Shown: positions 1 through 11,433 of the stretch, one piece after another
How positions within the stretch are numbered: position 1 is the stretch's first letter
Layout: each line of letters begins with the position of its first letter
Source: Saksenaea vasiformis B4078
Lineage: Eukaryota; Mucoromycota; Mucoromycetes; Mucorales; Saksenaeaceae
Assembly (NCBI GenBank): GCA_000697055.1
Contig: JNDT01001390.1
Location: forward strand, 1 to 64,000
Direction: 5' to 3'
DNA length: 64,000 nucleotides
Position numbers and translations under genes: made by a program
Notes under the pieces: model-generated
What the model saw: only the letters and a program-made list of their open reading frames with translations
Told to the model about the DNA's origin: nothing
The model's database searches: none

Positions 1-212
1 GTTACGTCCCAAACCAAAATGGACATGCCTATTCATGGATTTCGAAGTTTCATTTCTCTATTCAGTGTGCTTGTCATTATCTTCAACGTGTGTTTACCGC
101 AGACAAATTTTTCGGTCGTCGTTTTCTTTCCTTTTTACTGTTATTGTTATTATTGTTAGCGATTTTGTAAGGATAACAATTACGAGAACGGCAAGTTAGT
201 TCTATCTGCATC
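1..212. other. left window edge, no gene seen
   Basis: A/T-rich sequence upstream of the broken GCR1_C-type gene. A pyrimidine-rich run around 120-160 precedes the first ATG at 213. No coding frame or repeat was recognised. Confidence 0.4.
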
Positions 213-1178
213 ATGAACGGCTTCTCCGGCAACAAAGGCGATTATTGGCTCCCGAGAGGTAACGTTTGCCCACTGGAAAGCCTCCAAAAAAAGGTGTTTC
301 CCAAAGCAGAGGAATGGCTGGCGCAAGTGCGCTCTCGCAAGTGTGAATACTTCAACAGCGCAGAGGCGTTTCTGTCTTTACTAATCACTATGCGACGGAT
401 AATTCTACAAGATGTAGTGATGTTTCGGGCGGAGCATGGCCACACCCCTTTCTTCAACCACGTCCTCTTCACCGACCCAGAATTCTTGGCATTTGAAAGT
501 AACCTCCTATCGACCGTCCAAACCGCGCAGGAACCAGCAGATATTCTGGTACGCAGAGCTATGCCTTTGGTTAGCGATCAGCTGCAGATGTTGAGTGCAA
601 AGATGGATACGAATCAGCGTATATTACAGAACCTTCTCAGCAACGACAGCCGGAATCCACAAGTTCCTACGGACTATCACAGACGATATCCGTGGATTAA
701 GGCACTACATGCAAATGCTGAGACGAGCGTGCTCAGTGTTTGCGACTGGAACATCAGTAGCAGAATTACAACAGCAAGCACCGTCTCCATTGCCCAGTTC
801 AGCTACCACAGCGTCCACGTTGCTATCAGCTGGACAGGAACATCAGCACAGTTTTCGACTTGTGGAGAGAATGGTCCGACGGACTGCGATCAGACTCGCC
901 TCCAGTTATGAAACTTCACAAGAAATTTGGAACCTCATGGAGATCATGTCCGAAAGGTTTGCTACATCGAACCATCTTTGCAGTGACATATTATGTACTA
1001 ACTTTTGTATGCAGAACGTCAGTTTTAGTCAAGACGTTTGACTATTATACATGAAATCTACCGTATTGCTCAGAGCAGCGGCATAGACATTAAGGAAGCC
1101 GTGAAAAGATTAGATGCAAGACTTCAGGAGAACAAATGGTTGCTCAGTAGATTGACGAAGGAATTGCGCAAGCAATAA
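213..1178 (+). pseudogene. broken GCR1_C-type DNA-binding protein gene
   Basis: The first frame, from ATG 213, gives an N-terminal helical region of a large Mucoromycota hypothetical family (LPRG..., FLSLL, QDVVMF..., FTDPEFLAF). The linker then continues in the next frame (about 620-780) and the C-terminal domain in the third frame from about 761. There it reads ISTVFDLWREWSDGL and KKFGTSWRS, the fungal GCR1_C (transcription activator GCR1-like) DNA-binding signature. A frame-consistent intron (about 957-1013, GT...CTAAC...GCAG) joins WRSCPK to ERQF. After it comes an in-frame TAG where the family has a tyrosine before SRR, then a conserved tail to the TAA at 1176-1178. Two frame changes plus one nonsense codon indicate a pseudogene. 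The family is often linked to Crypton-type tyrosine-recombinase elements; that origin is an inference. The domain call rests on the LWREW...W motif only. Confidence 0.65.
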
Positions 1179-4033
1179 AAACTGCCATCTATTATCGTTG
1201 CTTTTACTACATTTTGACTCCATTACGAGTGGGTAATTTTGCAAATTACATCCATACATGGAAGTACACAAGTTATTGAAGTGTCTATCAGTCAAAGAAG
1301 ATGTAGGAATCGTTGTACACAATCAAATCAAGTTGGTCAAGCATGAAGCCTGCCCCGAGTTGCATTAGTGAGTCCAAATTCGGCAACCACCTTTTTTTCA
1401 CATTCAGATTATAAGCAAGAAGGGACTTTCAAGGTCAGATGTGACCCCGACCGTAAAATACCGTGGTATTTTGAACGTCTGCAAGACAGAGCCTGAATTT
1501 TGGCTGGTAACTGTGACTCAGGTCACAAAAAATCTGCGACCGATGATACTTTACACCAAAATTGTTCATATGCAAGCGACTTCTATTTCCGAAACTGGCC
1601 ACAGAAATGACCATTTTTGTACGTTGCTTCAACTAGATGAAAGTCTCGATGCTCTGGAAATAGTGAACGTGGTGGATTCCGAGACTGGATCCGTTCGAAG
1701 TGAAGAGGATGATCATTCAGAATAATTGGACAGTGCGGTTGCTCGATAGTCACAATCCGAAGCGCCTTTAGCGAAATTGATACAAAACTGTCTATTGCAT
1801 GGATTAATGATACAACTGATCGATTTACCAAAACCCGAAAACCTACAGTGCATATCTGGTAGGCAAATACACATTTCAATGGTCGTTCATAACTCACGAA
1901 AATTGCTGATGAAAAGGTCTGACAAACACTTTGACCAGAGCCCCGATATTCGTGTCCGTGCGAGCAATCTATCAAAGCGCAGCTTAAATGTGTAACCAAG
2001 GGAACGCTTTCTTCACGTAGAGCAATTTGTCATCGTTCCCAACATGATCACTTCCCTTTTTTTAATCCGTCTAACTATCACCATACATGGACAGGACATT
2101 CTCTGATAATGGATATCGCTCCCAGATAGATTGAAGCACATGGTTTATTTTTGAGGGACAGTTTGATTTGCAAACAATAATGCTGCGCGACCGATTTCGA
2201 AGCGAATGAGCATCCGTATTTTCTGAATATCATCTTACTTCAACAAGAAAGATCAGCGTAACTATGTCTTCAAGGCGCTTCGTGCAACAATTTTTGTCAT
2301 AAGACTTGTCTGCTATTGTCGGTATAGGTAAATTAAAAGGATCGAGTTTGTGCATGTGCATGACCCACCGGTCAAATGGCGAATACAACTTGTGCCAACA
2401 GATTTGTCCCACGTCAGATAATAACAGACATAACGTACGATAACTTTTTCTGATATTGATCGAGTTCTACGAGTATAGTCTGCGGACTTTGGTTTGTCTT
2501 TTCGATCACAGGCGAGAAACCCTTCTGCTTTCCCTTATGTAGCAAGGTACGAAAAATGGTAATTGTCTACGCTTCTGATCTTATCCTGTTCTATTCAATT
2601 CGAAGTCGTACTTTGGCTCTCGATAACATACTCAATTTCGTTCTACACCCTATAACAGCCTTGGCTTCGGACATTGCATCAGCGCTTGGATATGCATCAG
2701 CGTCTGCAGATGCGAGGTATAGGCGGACCTCATATTCCATACGGTTATATCACCATCCTTAAGTATCAACATCAAACTTCCATGTATTTCCTGCCACCGT
2801 CTAATGGTGGTATAGGAGCTGTTGAAGTTTGCAAAATTTATCCTGCCATAAACATGGATGATGATGATGCTAAATCTAAATCGTTCGAAAAGTGAAAGAC
2901 AACTTCTCATACAGTTTCGCATTTGTAGAGAGCAACATTTGCGCTGAGGAAAGATCGAATATGGGGCTATTAATATAGCAATTGGGCGACAGCTTCATAT
3001 TCTACTTTGGTCAGCTTGATACCTCGATTGACATAAAACTCCTATAGAGCAGCCTAAAAATATATCCATGCTCAGTAAATGGAATAAACTTGGATGTCAG
3101 TTACTTACTCATGTAGATAATACTGTCAACGACGGTAGCTAGATAGGCGCCATCATCGTTGGAGCCGCGGCCAGTGGTAATGCACACTGCGGAAGACTTG
3201 AAGCGATACAACGTCTGGTGTGTTATTGCAGACAGTGGATGACACTGAGTGTGCGACCGCATGTACTTTTTAACATGATGAACTAAAAGCACTATCGCGG
3301 CCAACGTGGTCCGTGGACAGTGGCTTTGCAGACATGAGTAATCCTGAACGTGCATTCCGTCAAAAGTATGCGTCTCCTTAAATAACCATGACGCCTCGGC
3401 GTTTACAACATGCGTTGCAGCTGGATACTCGGAACAATAATACACCAACAATATGCGCTCTGAGTTGATGCATAAAGATCTGCTTCTCACGCCATGTTCA
3501 AGTGTTTAGCCTGTAAACAGGACTACATCCAAAGTAGAGTTTATTTGGAGATAACGCCAAACAAAGTAGAAGTAGCGCAGAATAATAAGGAAAATTCCAG
3601 TAAACCTACGGAGTCTCTCATTGATATTTTTGATAGGCGCGGTGACTAGTGATTTTCCATTTCGATGGACAGAAAGCATCACTACTTAGTATGTCACGAA
3701 CACCACGGACGAACAAGGATATAAACGCTTGTTTATGCCGTCTTGCTTATCCGCTTTGGACCTCATAGAGGAGGAACAAGTCTAAGACTGGAGACGATAT
3801 TAGAAACGTCTTCTATTGCTAAGGAATGCAGGAAATTCACTGCAGAGGGCAGACTAGGACGAATCAGGCATATCAAATCTCATTGCATTTGTTGCAAGAA
3901 AAATGGCTCCGCTGTGTCCAATAGAGTTGTCACGCGATGCCAAAAATAGTACCATGTGTCATTTGGATTTCCGCACAGGGTCTATCCCCAAGTCTTTTTT
4001 CCTTCATGTGATTTTATGAAAATTTTGTCAGAT

Positions 4034-4068
<35 letters not shown>

Positions 4069-4145
4069 TTAAGGAAGGAAAAGGATGCGATAGGAACAGT
4101 AAGACGTATTACAAAATGAATAGATATAGAGGGATGGGTAGTAAA
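1179..4145. other. gene-poor stretch with only short unrecognised frames
   Basis: About 3 kb between the broken GCR1_C gene and OPI1. The longest frames are a 94-codon plus frame at 1441-1725 with an acidic end and a 129-codon minus frame at 3101-3490. Neither resembles a family I know and neither shows coding-like composition. A 51-codon plus frame starts at 3493 with a CLAC pair of cysteines. A 29-nt A run lies at 4037-4065. I see no tRNA or intact element. Confidence 0.45.
4037..4065 (+). repeat. poly(A) tract (29 nt)
   Basis: Uninterrupted adenine run about 80 bp beyond the OPI1 stop codon, on the opposite strand sense. It could be a retroposed tail or simple slippage; no coding body precedes it. 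Confidence 0.8.
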
Positions 4146-5001
4146 TTACATGCAACGTTGATCTGGTGGATCAAGTGTTCGAATAGGTGGTAATCGAACA
4201 CTCTCATGTTGCATGAGGTCATCGTGTTTTTTCGTATCTTGAATAGGATTAATGGTTGAAGTCCGGCCTAGACATAATCGATCAATCCACAATTCTGCTC
4301 GTTCGATGCTGTCCGAAAAAACAGTAGAGATCGATTGCAACATATCCACGGATTCTTGGCCAAACGTCAGCAATCGTATTGCGGTTTCTTCTTGTCTTTT
4401 AGTGCCTGTTTCCCCTTTCGGTCCTAACATGGGTGAGCTTGCAGGTGATGTTGTTGTTGATCGAATGTCATTCAGTGTAGCCTATAAATAAGGTGTAAGT
4501 ACTTCTTCGTTATGACTAGAAAACAGAGATACTGACCCATCGCCCGGGCAAGTTAAGAATAAATCCACGCACTGCTACTTTGCCTTGTTGCGGTAATGAA
4601 CTACCAGCATATCTACTGATCACATCGACAACCTTGCGTAATGTATCGACGATCTCTTTCTTTATCGCTGATAAGACAGATGAGTTTGGACCAGGTACGG
4701 TCAGTGCGCTGGATTGAGACGTTGCGAGGGAAACAAGGAAATTCCGTAAGATAGCCATCTGTTGTGTAATATGCTGAACAGCGTACTGTAACCAGCTCAG
4801 ACAGTATTTTAGGCATTTCATCGATTCTTCGCTCACAACAGCAGCAGTTGTACCCGCAGCCGAGCTTGCACCAACTACCAGCTGTTGCCATTTACTAGCA
4901 CTTGTGCCATGAGACGTTTTTGTATGATAAGGTGCTGAACGTATAGGAGGTGTCGAAACAGGCTGTCGATGTTTAATATTTGGATGATGGTCTGAAGTCA
5001 T
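4146..5001 (-). CDS. OPI1: Opi1-family transcriptional regulator (phospholipid synthesis)
   Basis: Two exons, complement(4146..4481, 4537..5001), 266 residues. The N-terminus is basic and proline-rich (residues 1-35). The Opi1 domain follows at about 36-250: KWQQLVVGASSAAGTTAAVV, SEESMKCLKYCLSWLQYA, then GKVAVRGFILNLPGRW at the exon junction, and after the 55-nt intron LTFGQESVDMLQSISTVFSD and ERAELWIDRL. These blocks are diagnostic of fungal Opi1, which in yeast binds phosphatidic acid at the ER and represses INO1-type genes when released to the nucleus. The protein is shorter than yeast Opi1 (404 residues), and I see no FFAT motif or leucine zipper in the ends. The intron donor is GTCAGT and the acceptor TTTATAG, phase 0. 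It stands alone, with no neighbouring lipid gene. Confidence 0.93.
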
Positions 5002-7646
5002 CGGAGAAAAAAAGTATGAATAATAGAAGACAGGAGCTTTTTTTTTTATTTATTTATTTATTATCAATCGCCGGTTCGGGTTGCTCGGAGTAAGCTTGAC
5101 AGATTTTCACGTGCACCCGCTTGTGTCAAACATATGCCTTCACTTGTTGCCAACTGAACAAAAAATCGTCATCACCCCATTGATCAAGAACCGCCCCCTT
5201 GTTTTCCTTTCTTTCCTTCTCTTCCGACAAATCTATGATCAACAAACTATCTATATGCCTGCTATCTCTGCCTAATGAAACTTATATGCCTTTTGTGGCG
5301 TACGATTTTTTAGTCGCCGCTTCTTTTTTACTGTGCATCTTACTTCCCCACTCATGAGCACAAGCAATTTTTCCTATCTTTCTATGACGAGGTCACTAAA
5401 AGATGCCTTTGTCACACACTTTGCAAAGAGCGATTGTATTTCATGGCTCATGCCCTTATCGCAACAATAACTGACATAGAAGCCGACCTTAGATGAGTAT
5501 CCATAGATGTTGTTCCTGTCATATGCGACCGACCAGAGATAATTCAGTGGTTGTGATAGCAATATCTGCTCCTAGACAGTACGAACTATAGACATGTGTC
5601 CATTCATGGGCTATACTATTCGTTGCAACGCTTTATCGTTTGCTTATCGAGTTTCCCGTTCCGCAGATTAAAGATAGGATCCTTATCTGCAGTAGCAGGT
5701 CTTCAAACTGCTAGTAAATCCCCCTCGGTAAACGGCAGTGTATCATAAAAGAATATATTTGTACAATCAAGCGTCTGACACCACACCTAGTGCAGACATT
5801 ATCATATGCAAAGAAATGAAAGTTTAACTCAGATTCAGCAAAACTCGGAACAAAGAATACTATCACTCCACTCTCCAATTAACAACGACTGGCTGTTTAT
5901 CTACGTAGATCAATAGTTATACATAGCAAATGAAGTCAAATTTATCCTCCAACCTATTCTCTAACATCTTTTCGACATTCTGATAGGATATCCGGAAAAG
6001 TATCTCGACGTTTGTACCTACTATATCCTGATAATGTGCTTTTCTGGTAAAGAAGGCAGCACCGATATACACGTTTTTCAAAAAGGAAATGTCATCATTT
6101 CATAGAAACCTACGATCCAATTTACATACTGGTTGCCTTTATTGATTCAACTTACGGTAAATGTGTCTGATAAACAAGATACATAGACAAAGGTGTCTCA
6201 CCGTATGATTCACCATATCCAACTACGAACCCGGAATAATTAAGTACAATACGTAAAGTGTTCATTAAGATAACGTTTATGATGACAAACTTCGACTGTT
6301 GACATCAGATATTGCTAAAATATGCAAATATTTGACAATAGCGGCGTAAAAGACATCCTCCAGGGGAAGCGCTCGCTGGGAACTGGTGGCACAATATTTT
6401 AGTATCATTCCAACTTAATTGTCGAACATAGTAAACCTTGAAACGTATGTTTGAATGTCCCTGAACTAGCACCAGTTGGTACGAGCATCGATGATTCGAG
6501 CAAGTATCCCTGTTTGCGATTGAGAGTATATATTCCAAACAATTGAAAAACGGCAGATCGAAATCGACAGAGATTATCCACATCCTTATGTACATCGACC
6601 AACAATTGAGGTGTTATGATCGTTGTTGGCTGGCTGGCGACTTTTTAAAGGTTTCTGTGTTATGCAGCAAAAGATCGCTATTGAAGATCAGTTGATCTCT
6701 AAGACATTGACTGCGTCCTAATCTCGAATCATCATCGTAGATTTCTTCTGTTGGTTAAAAGGTGCGCGTCTTTAGAAATACCATATAATCGTAGGTACAT
6801 CCAGCGAATAAGAATACACCCAAAATCATGCCGATCATGTTCGTCTTCCAACAAAATGACGAGAAATTGAGCAAATGTTCTTCGCACAACAACATCTGTC
6901 GTGCGCGCCAAGTTGTAATTGCACAGAATTTTTGTGTAATCGGTCAAGGCCCCAAAAACAGCAAGCCATTGTCCTCTCGACCTCTGCTCCAAAAAGAATA
7001 TGTCTTCAAGAAACCGTTGCTCAGCAGATGACGAAGTGATGTATCCACTTCCGTTCCATTTTTATATCTTCAACCGTTTAATAGATTACACATAGTTTAA
7101 AGAGAAATATAAATATCAACTTTCATAGCGACAATAAAGGATCATCCGTTTTACTCCTACTCATATTATTTACTGTTCTCTTTGATCCCCAGTGGGTTTG
7201 ACCGTTTCCAGGAAGATAACTCAGATCAAGACCTTTCCACCGTTACGACACATTGTCGTCGCCTGATTTCGTGCGACCGGGTTCAAACACTGTTCCGATT
7301 GTGACAAGCGCTCCGACCATCACACCACACTCGGGTCAATGCGCATCGTCATTGACGTGATCCCGCGACAAGAAATCATCACCTGCCGTAGGCTCATAGA
7401 GTCACTCCACTTAGATAGATAGATATTACGTGTATAAATACCCTGAAACTCATGAGCAAAATAAAGGCATCAATTCCCTTCTATTTTCTTTGCTATTTAT
7501 TGTTTTATGCTTATTGAAGTTTGACCTATCGTCTCTGGAACCATATCGAGAATAGGAGGACAACTCCGAATCTGCAAAACGACAAAAGAATAACGAAGTA
7601 TATCCGACAAATTTAAAACCCAGCCCAAGAACAGTGACAAAAGAGA
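5002..7646. other. intergenic stretch, mostly featureless
   Basis: About 2.6 kb upstream of OPI1. A T run followed by TTTA repeats (about 5039-5062) lies just 5' of the OPI1 start. The rest is A/T-rich with frames under 100 codons that match nothing I know. The only structured item is the tRNA-like relic near 7.2-7.4 kb, listed separately. Confidence 0.45.
7170..7365 (-). repeat. tRNA-Asp-like relic, possibly a SINE head
   Basis: On the minus strand the sequence has a pol III A-box-like segment (TGGTCGGAGCG), a loop reading TTGTCACA that resembles the tRNA-Asp anticodon loop (GTC), and a B-box-like TTTGAACCCGG at tRNA spacing. The arms do not fold into a full cloverleaf. It is followed on the same strand by about 110 bp of non-tRNA sequence. 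This head-plus-body layout is typical of tRNA-derived SINEs. No second copy is visible in the window, so a plain tRNA pseudogene is equally possible. Confidence 0.4.
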
Positions 7647-7720
7647 CGCTCCTGGGTGGGCTCGAACCACCAACCTCCTGATTAACAGTCAGACGCGCTA
7701 GCCAATTGCGCCACAAGAGC
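7647..7720 (-). tRNA. tRNA-Asn (GTT)
   Basis: 74 nt without intron. The acceptor stem GCTCTTG pairs with CAGGAGC with one G.U, and the discriminator is G. The D arm has GCGC/GCGC stems. The anticodon stem TCTGA/TCAGG encloses loop CTGTTAA, giving anticodon GTT (Asn). The variable loop is 5 nt and the T stem GGTGG/CCACC encloses TTCGAAC. All pairings are canonical, so the gene looks functional. A/T-rich sequence flanks it, and the LTR cluster starts about 700 bp to the right; LTR elements often lie near tRNA genes in fungi. Confidence 0.95.
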
Positions 7721-8424
7721 TAGACGATCTAGCGTTTGGTCTCCTCATTTTTATTCGTTATTAAAAATATTAAGACATATTTAAAAAAAATAATTAAAAA
7801 AATATTTAGAAAAAAAATTAATATATTATAAAGTTAGTATAATAAAAAGTTAATATAATAAAAAAATTTAATATTAAAAAAAGTTAATATAAGAAAAAGA
7901 TAGTATAAAGAAGAGTTAATATAAAAAAAAGATTAATTTAAAGAAAAAGTTAGTAAAAAAAAGTTAATAAAAAAAAAGATAGTAAAAGATAAAGCTTATA
8001 TAATAAAGTAAGTATAGTAAAAAGTCAGTATAGTTTATTAGATTAAACTAATTATCAACTATACAATTGTAGTGTGATAAATGGATAGATCAAAAAATAG
8101 GAAAATCAGATGAGTAAATCCTTTGAGACTCTTTTTAATTGTCAAGTTTAATAAAAAAGGAATGTCGTTCTAGTATATCATTTTCTATCCTATTTATATT
8201 CAAAAATTAGAGTGGAGCTTGTAGAAAGGTCATGGTTAGATAAAACATGTCCTTTTAAGTATCTTGATACTCTTATCTTGTCTGTCATATTCTTCTTATT
8301 CTTTTCTGCTGTAATCTTGGATCAAGCAGAGTTATTTCATGTATCTGATCTTTAATTTCACTCAGATCAAGATACTCAGTTCTGTACTAATTATAGGTAA
8401 CTTTCTGAGTTTATTTCATTATAG
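7721..8424. other. very A-rich spacer
   Basis: Extreme A/T content with irregular direct repeats of the type AAAGTTAATATAA between about 7760 and 8040. No coding frame. It probably arose by slippage next to the repeat cluster. Confidence 0.6.
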
Positions 8425-9608
8425 TATTATGCTGTATTTTTGACTTGTCAATATAAGTAGAGATGTTTCCAGGTAGTATCTAAGCGTAAATTTGATGACA
8501 GAGATAGCTAGTAAAATATAGAAAAAGGTAGTTTCGGTAGATAAAAAGAGTTTGGTTTGTGTGAGCACCAGGTGTGAATTTGAGTCAAATACCAAGACTT
8601 GGGTAAGTGGTAAAGCTTGAGGAAAAGAAAAGAAAAGATAAAATAGAGTAACTGTTGTCTGGAGCGACAATATATAAAGAGATCTGTTTGAAAAAGAGTA
8701 TAATTGTCAGTAAAATCGTTGGTATAGTTACCTTTGTTCTCGTATTGATTCTATTAATTAGAGATGTATGGAGATGAAATAGAGATATTTCTCGGGTGAT
8801 CAGCGAGTTGGATCAGAAGAAATATAGAATTTCGATAAAGAGAAGAGAAAATGTAAAAGAAAATGTAAAAGAAAATAAAAAGAGATAGCGGAATCAGCGT
8901 CGCTTGTAAATCAATCGGGTAAAAAAAAAATAGAGAAAAAGAAAAAGAAAAGAATCGGCAGATTCTGGTTAACGGTGGTTTCTTGAGAATAACCAACGGA
9001 GGCAGAGCAATAAAAGGCGGCTTGTAAATAACCTTTGGAAATGGCCTTTAGAGATGGCTAGAGTAGACCAAGAGAAAATTCTGTTCTGATAACCTGATAT
9101 TTTATTCATTGAAATGAGGAGATATTTATACAAAATAGATCGATACAAGAAAGGAAATAAAAGTTGGAGGGAGATAAGAAAACTAAACGCTTGATGTTCA
9201 GTAAACCTGAGTTGCTTCGTTTTTGGTAAACCTGAGGTGCTTCGTTTTCGGTAAACCTGAGGTGCTTCGTTTTCAATTTACCCGTGTTGCTTCGTTTTCG
9301 ATTTACCCGGGTTGCTACGGAGGCTTTTCTTTCATGATAGTTGAGAGCATGTGATCAGCTGTTTTCAATTTGTATGGCGGCAGTTCTTTTTTATGTGTTT
9401 CCTTTATGATTTCTTTTATGCGCGTCATGCTTTTTTTATCCTGATCCTTGTTATTTCTTCTGTTAATACATACGCAATGACAAAAATAAAGATAAAAGAA
9501 TAGGGAAATAAAGGGAATAAAACTAATATAAATGTTCACAACAGTGTTTTTGATAAAAAAAAAGTAGCAGGTGAGATTGTCTTTAGAGCGAAAAAATAGC
9601 ACTCCACA
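8425..9608 (-). mobile_element. LTR copy A (degenerate, minus orientation)
   Basis: Aligned by eye with LTR copy B (11434-12479). Shared blocks include the terminal GCTGTATTTTT segment, the GTGAGCACCAGGTGT... and ACCAAGACTTGG segments, the GGTGGTTTCTTGAGAATAACCAAC segment and a TTATTCATTGAA...TATTTATACAAAATA segment. Read on the minus strand this gives a TATAAATA box followed by AATAAA. The ends are degraded (TA instead of TG at the left), and no target-site duplication was found (ATAG versus ACGG flanks). A 25-bp minisatellite at 9200-9319 sits inside. There is no reverse transcriptase anywhere in the cluster. Confidence 0.65.
9200..9319 (+). repeat. 25-bp minisatellite inside LTR copy A
   Basis: About five tandem units of a 25-bp sequence, GGTAAACCTGAGGTGCTTCG plus TTTTC. 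The last two units are variants with ATTTACCC in place of GGTAAACC. Copy B has a different tandem repeat at the comparable place. Confidence 0.8.
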
Positions 9609-9721
9609 ACGGTCATTACTGATATGACTTATATATCAATATGAGTCGTCCTATACGACATGTAGTATCTAGCTATATCAAATGATCTAGTGTGATCATA
9701 AATAGATATTTAATTAAATAT

Positions 9722-10407
9722 TGTAATGTCTCGTTGATGTGGAATAAAAAGGGATCGATAGATTCAGTGAGACTGGTGTTTATTCTTGAGAAAAGAAAAA
9801 AAGAATCAATCTTCTAAAAAACTTTTCTGAGTTGACGATATTTATATGTCTTGTTAACTTCAGAGTAGATTGTTAGCTTATGTCTTAGATATCGCTATTG
9901 TCCGTTAACCAATCTAAAGGAGTGTTTTTAGAGATCGGGTTAAAGAAGAGCTGTGCAGTAATTCAGAATGTAGTTCATTGGGACTGTCTTAGTTGAATTA
10001 GGGACAGCGGAATTGAAAGAGCGGATCTTATTGTTCCTGAATTTCCTGGTAACTGGATCATGAATGAATATGTTCCGATTGGTGCTCTGAGTATGGACAT
10101 GTCTTAGGATAATCTCGTAAAGTCATTGTAAGACTGACATGGTCGTATTTTCTTATATGTCGTAATGACATTGAGCTGCGTAAATAGTGTTATGAGTAAA
10201 AGATCAATGTCAGATACGACAAATATATCTGAACTAACTCAGGAACTCTGTTACTGACGCAACCCAGCGTTATATAAATATTACCATCTAGTGTAGTCTT
10301 GATCTCTTGTTCTGATTCCAGAATAAATCTCAGTACACTTTGGTTTTATTGTACTTCTCAGTTATCAGTTTTCTTCTACCTCTATGACTACACGCGACAC
10401 AACAACA
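9722..10407 (+). mobile_element. solo LTR C (plus orientation, TSD ATAT)
   Basis: 686 bp beginning TGTAATG and ending CAACAACA, flanked by ATAT at 9718-9721 and again at 10408-10411, a 4-bp target-site duplication. A TATATAAATA box lies at 10271-10280 and AATAAA at 10322-10327, the usual promoter and poly(A) order of an LTR. The sequence is unrelated by eye to copies A and B, so it represents a second LTR family. No internal region remains. Confidence 0.6.
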
Positions 10408-10411
10408 ATAT

Positions 10412-11433
10412 CAAAAAAAAGTAAGTAATTATAGTAATTTAATTTCAAAAAGTAAATGTATTTTGTAATGAGTAGCCATTTACAAATGAGTGACATTTAT
10501 TGTAATAATAGTAATATTCTAGTAGTTGAAGGAAGTAAAAGAAGTAAAAGGTAAAGTAAAAAAAAAATAATACTGACACAGTTTTTTGATTTTTCTTTTT
10601 TGACACACTTTTTTTTTTCCATCTATTTTATGTACATGGACATCTCAAATGCTTTTTTGTTTCGACATTGAAATTTGTTAACCGGCTCTACTGATTACAA
10701 CTATAACGGCCTTGACTTAAACACATTCAAGCATTCATACAAGAACGCATATATATGTATGCTTGTAAATGAGTGAATAATGCAGAAAGTCTAACGTAAA
10801 TGGCGTGTAATATAAAAACAAGTATTACAGGTAGGAGTCGGTACAGTATGGTTTATACATTGAAACTGGATACTGACAGTTCGGTACAGTTCCATCTGGT
10901 TGTCAGTATAGTTGATACAGTATTAGGAGCCCAGAACCCGGACTGTAGCTGCTTGGCACCTTACAATATACTTTACCAACTATTATCATCCTCAAGTTTA
11001 TGCTTTGACAATATCTGGAAACATCGTACATCGAGAAGTCAAAAATAGAGTGTAACGTTGGTCAAGGCGTAGTGGGAGTATATTCAACATGACCAAAAAT
11101 TCAAAACGATTGGATATGTCCAAAAGTTACCAACAGATGAAACTGAGCCGTCACAGATTCGATCATTACAACTGATGGTGAATAAGCTCTACTTCTGTAG
11201 AAAATGCGAAGAAGTCTTTGTGAGTCCAATATGCAAAGCAAGCCAGCCAATATTGCAGAGAGATCCTTCAAAGCATGAAGGACCACTGTCGCATTTAAAA
11301 GGATCGCGTGGTGACATATCAGGTACATCAAGCTCTGTACAATAGTCATAGTTTAAAGAGTTTCTATAGATTTACTGGCACGTGTCCATTTTAGCCGAAA
11401 ACCGTTTCAGCTGGTCATCATTGACTATACCGG
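10412..11433. other. spacer between LTRs, no gene recognised
   Basis: A/T-rich, with long A and T runs at about 10555-10620. An 82-codon plus frame at 10800-11048 and an 82-codon minus frame at 11101-11349 are short and match nothing known to me. Confidence 0.45.

Noticed and set aside
9200..9319. Possible CRISPR-like array
   Set aside because: Contiguous 25-bp units without spacers, inside an LTR of a eukaryotic genome: a minisatellite.
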